A stretch of DNA of 64,000 nt from Kordia zhangzhouensis. GTDB lineage: Bacteria; Bacteroidota; Bacteroidia; Flavobacteriales; Flavobacteriaceae. Of this stretch, positions 61,676 to 64,000 are shown piece after piece. How positions within the stretch are numbered: the first letter of the stretch is position 1; the number at the start of each line of letters is the position of its first letter. Position numbers and translations under genes: made by a program. Location: NCBI RefSeq assembly GCF_001005305.1, contig NZ_LBMH01000013.1, positions 1 to 64,000 on the forward strand, given 5' to 3'. Under the pieces are notes generated by a model, which was given only the letters and a program-made list of their open reading frames with translations, was not told the origin of the DNA and did no database searches.

Positions 61676-63277
61676 TTATGAAAATAACTTGTCAAATTTT
61701 GGTGATGTAATATAATGTGCCTCGTCATAATCACTTATGAGACTTTCGCCATTTAATTTTTTTGCCATTGACCCGCGAGCTTGTGTAATTTCTAAAGGAG
61801 AAAAGTGTGGTGTATTCATACAACCTAAGTAAAATGTAATTACTTCTGGGTCAACATTTAAGTCAAATGCAAGATAGTTACTCAATTTTAAACTGTCTAT
61901 CGTACCAGGCAATAACGATAAATTATAGACATTGAAGTATGATTGAGTAGTACTTGAATGTGTATTAACAAGTTCTTTTACTTCTAAACATCTTTCATAA
62001 GATAACTTAAGAATAGATTCGTCATCTTCAGGTCGACCAATTATTAAATTGAATGTTAGCATATCAATTTCCATTTCGGATAAAGATTTAATGATTGATT
62101 TCATAGAGTTAAAAGGCTTTAACTTTCTGAATAGTTTATTGTTATCATCAGATAAGTTCTCTAAAGGAATCGTAGCTCTGTAACAACCTTTTGTTCTATC
62201 CGGGTCTTTTCTTCGCCAAAACATCGTTTCTAATAATTCAAAATCTATGACTCCATTGTGTTCAAACTGACCAAACTCTAATCCGTTTGTAAACTCCCAA
62301 GAAAAATCCATTTCTCGTGCTAAACGAAACATGGATAATGTTTCTTCTCTTCCATTTTCATACATATATGAACCATTACCTCTTCGGTGTACTCTGGATA
62401 GTATGTTATCTTCTTGAAATAGCAACGTTGTAATTCCTTTCATTTTAAAATATTCAAAATGTTTTCTTATGGTATCCAATGTCATAAATCGAAATCTCCC
62501 TTTTGTTTGAGGAGTTGCACAGAAAGAACAAGCTTGTGCACACCCTCTTGATGTTTCAACGCTTATAAAAGGAGGTTTAATTCCATATGGAGGAATTCCT
62601 TCACCCGTATCCGTATAGGTAGATAAATTAACAATATCTAAATCTGGAGGTAGCATCGTAGCCACATTAAACTGCGTATTCTTTTTTAAAAAATTATTGT
62701 TATTGGTTTTGATATCTCCGTATGTATCTATATAGGATATATTAGGAATGTCATTTAATCCTTTTCTTTTGTAGATTGATTCAATGATTAAAGAAAAAGT
62801 TACTTCGCCTTCTCCTTTTACAACAATATCCGCACCATTTTTTAAATAATATAAAGGCACTACTGTAGCCTCAACACCTCCAATTACGATTGTTGCTTTT
62901 GGATTAATTCGTTCACAATATTTAGCTAAATCTGATATGATTTTTCGTGAATGCGTAAAGTTGGCACTTAACCCAATAATATCGCTTTCCAAAATTTTAC
63001 CCTTGATAGATTCGAAAGGAATACCAATTCTATATTTATCTAATTGCAGTTCTCCATAATCAATGATTCCATAATGTGTTTTTTCAACAGCACCAACTTG
63101 CATATCAATTATTTCTATAGTTGATTTTATTCCTTTTAAGGATAATCTGTCTTCCAACCCAGCAGCAAGTGCCGTTAAAGAAGCTTTATGCATAAATGGT
63201 CTTACTGTTCCTAAAAACTCGTCTGTCCCATTTATAGATTGACCAGGAATTGGATTTGCTAATAATGTAACTTTCAT
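61676..63277 (-). CDS. B12-binding-domain radical SAM protein
   Basis: A 533-residue protein. The N-terminal 190 residues look like a cobalamin-binding domain (DIIGLSANFTHSRKI, VIGGVEATVVPLYYLKNGADIVVKGEGE). The radical SAM core carries CAQACSFCA (CxxxCxxC) after ISVETSRGC, followed by LLFQEDNIL and GRPEDDES segments. Class B-type enzymes of this kind catalyse methylation or other radical chemistry on peptides, lipids or cofactors; the substrate is not predictable here. It lies 360 bp downstream of a peptide-type ABC exporter gene on the same strand, so a natural-product role is possible. Confidence 0.85.
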   Translation of the reverse strand: MKVTLLANPIPGQSINGTDEFLGTVRPFMHKASLTALAAGLEDRLSLKGIKSTIEIIDMQVGAVEKTHYGIIDYGELQLDKYRIGIPFESIKGKILESDIIGLSANFTHSRKIISDLAKYCERINPKATIVIGGVEATVVPLYYLKNGADIVVKGEGEVTFSLIIESIYKRKGLNDIPNISYIDTYGDIKTNNNNFLKKNTQFNVATMLPPDLDIVNLSTYTDTGEGIPPYGIKPPFISVETSRGCAQACSFCATPQTKGRFRFMTLDTIRKHFEYFKMKGITTLLFQEDNILSRVHRRGNGSYMYENGREETLSMFRLAREMDFSWEFTNGLEFGQFEHNGVIDFELLETMFWRRKDPDRTKGCYRATIPLENLSDDNNKLFRKLKPFNSMKSIIKSLSEMEIDMLTFNLIIGRPEDDESILKLSYERCLEVKELVNTHSSTTQSYFNVYNLSLLPGTIDSLKLSNYLAFDLNVDPEVITFYLGCMNTPHFSPLEITQARGSMAKKLNGESLISDYDEAHYITSPKFDKLFS

Positions 63278-63637
63278 TTTTTTATTAATTGTGTATATAA
63301 TTTTTTAATTTGAATGATCTCAGCAAACTTGCTTGTCAATAAATAATCATAAACCGAATAAGAAACAGATTCAATTCAATAGGCAGTATTGTTATAATAT
63401 GTATTTACACGATTATCAATATATAAATGCTCTGAAGCTCGGCTCGAAATATTCCCATGAATTCATTACTTATGCTTTGTAGACTTTTGTCACTAGGGAG
63501 TTAACTTCACAGCACAATTGTAGTAAGATGGCAGATGAAGTGATGTAAGCTTTTTTCTAATTGTAAATAATCGTGTTTTGCTCTGATTTTGATGTATTTC
63601 TAGCGTACCCTTTTATGGCTTTAAAAACCTACATGAT
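63278..63637. other. gap between the radical SAM and exporter genes
   Basis: The 360-bp stretch has no convincing gene and no exact -7 element for the radical SAM gene on the minus strand. On the minus strand a 30-codon open tract without an ATG (ending TGA at 63274-63276) overlaps the radical SAM start codon in an ATGA; it may be the 3' remnant of a lost gene. Confidence 0.3.
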
Positions 63638-64000
63638 TTAGCATACAACTGTTGAACTAACGTCAGATACTATTTGACCATAGTTAAACTTAATGATCCG
63701 TTCTGCTTTATGAAAGTACGTATCGTCATGCGTTACAGCAATTACTGTTTTCCCTTGCTTTTTGAGTGTCGGAATAATGATATTGTAGAAGTATGCTTTG
63801 AATTGTGGATCTTGCTCTGCTGCCCATTCATCAAGTATTACAATGTTTTTATTTTCTAACATACTATATATAAAAGCAATTCTTTTTTGCTGTCCTTTTG
63901 ATACGTTTGTTTTTACTTTTTCTTCATGAATTTGGAAAATATTTTCTAGTTGCATTTCTTTGATTAATGCATTTAATTCTGGCTGCTTTTTTTCATAATC
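63638..64000 (-). CDS. cyclic-peptide-type ABC exporter (partial, 3' end)
   Basis: The last 120 residues of an ATPase that continues beyond the window edge; the frame is open to base 64000. It includes the signature region NVSKGQQKRIAFIYSML, Walker B IVILDEWAAEQDPQFKAYF and the switch His in IAVTHDDTYFHKAERIIKF. The DEWAAEQDP form is typical of the SyrD/PvdE/YojI cyclic-peptide and siderophore exporters. Substrate is unknown. Confidence 0.85.
   Translation of the reverse strand, partial: DYEKKQPELNALIKEMQLENIFQIHEEKVKTNVSKGQQKRIAFIYSMLENKNIVILDEWAAEQDPQFKAYFYNIIIPTLKKQGKTVIAVTHDDTYFHKAERIIKFNYGQIVSDVSSTVVC

Overview
The window looks like chromosomal DNA from a marine member of the Flavobacteriaceae (Bacteroidota), with gene content most like Kordia and its relatives; that genus-level guess is from memory of gene content, not from a search. 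Support: AT-rich DNA, promoters fitting the Bacteroidota TTG / TAnnTTTG pattern, little sign of Shine-Dalgarno sites, many short lipoproteins, a type IX secretion C-terminal signal, a large protein fusing the parts of isobutyryl-CoA mutase (IcmF), glutamine synthetases of types II and III, and GG-leader ribosomal peptide precursors of the Bacteroidota class I lanthipeptide kind.

Layout. 0.1-12 kb: DUF4294 protein, M42 and M28 peptidases, a PPK2-type kinase, an outer-membrane-like protein, a tight four-gene operon (ABC exporter ATPase and permease, MscS channel, NtrC-like regulator without a DNA-binding domain), then grpE-dnaJ. 12-27 kb: YceI lipoprotein, TIGR01777 epimerase, mnmD, ilvE, a MazG-like pyrophosphohydrolase, a LuxR-type response regulator, adenine deaminase, an M49 peptidase, crcB and the PII-Amt pair. 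27.5-33 kb: an MFS transporter behind a leader with competing hairpins, a VOC protein, a frameshifted small membrane gene, a CocE-type hydrolase and a DJ-1/PfpI-like lipoprotein. 32.8-39 kb: accessory stretch with two RiPP precursors, an AraC-type membrane regulator, a SigZ-like sigma factor with a new 34-residue Cys-rich peptide upstream, and a 1007-residue repeat protein secreted by the T9SS. 39-43.3 kb: icmF and a DUF4197 lipoprotein.

44.3-47.5 kb is the most novel part. Three small genes start with low-complexity leaders carrying an F-x-L-x-DNR motif followed by an IQL/FQL motif, the kind of leader seen on cargo of Bacteroidota extracellular contractile injection systems. One carries an AHH-like nuclease domain, two end in unknown domains, and a peptidoglycan-binding M15 peptidase sits among them. 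The first and last of these effector-like genes share an 18-bp upstream box at nearly the same distance from their start codons. No injection-system structural gene is present, so this looks like an orphan effector island.

47.5-64 kb: DUF1579 protein, BtuF-like protein, pyrF, prfA, two more RiPP precursors (one with a repeated GCP core), msrA, purM, a GNAT enzyme, divergent glnN and glnII, a CaCA exchanger, a BlaI/BlaR1-like pair with phased operator half-sites, a tRNA-Arg(ACG) whose elbow pair appears to be A19-U56 in place of G19-C56, a B12-binding radical SAM enzyme, and at the edge a truncated cyclic-peptide-type ABC exporter.

The nitrogen genes (PII, Amt, GSII, GSIII) form a dispersed ammonium uptake and assimilation set. 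The four RiPP precursors, the radical SAM enzyme and the peptide exporter hint at natural-product chemistry whose main enzymes lie outside the window. No CRISPR array, rRNA, insertion sequence or prophage was seen.
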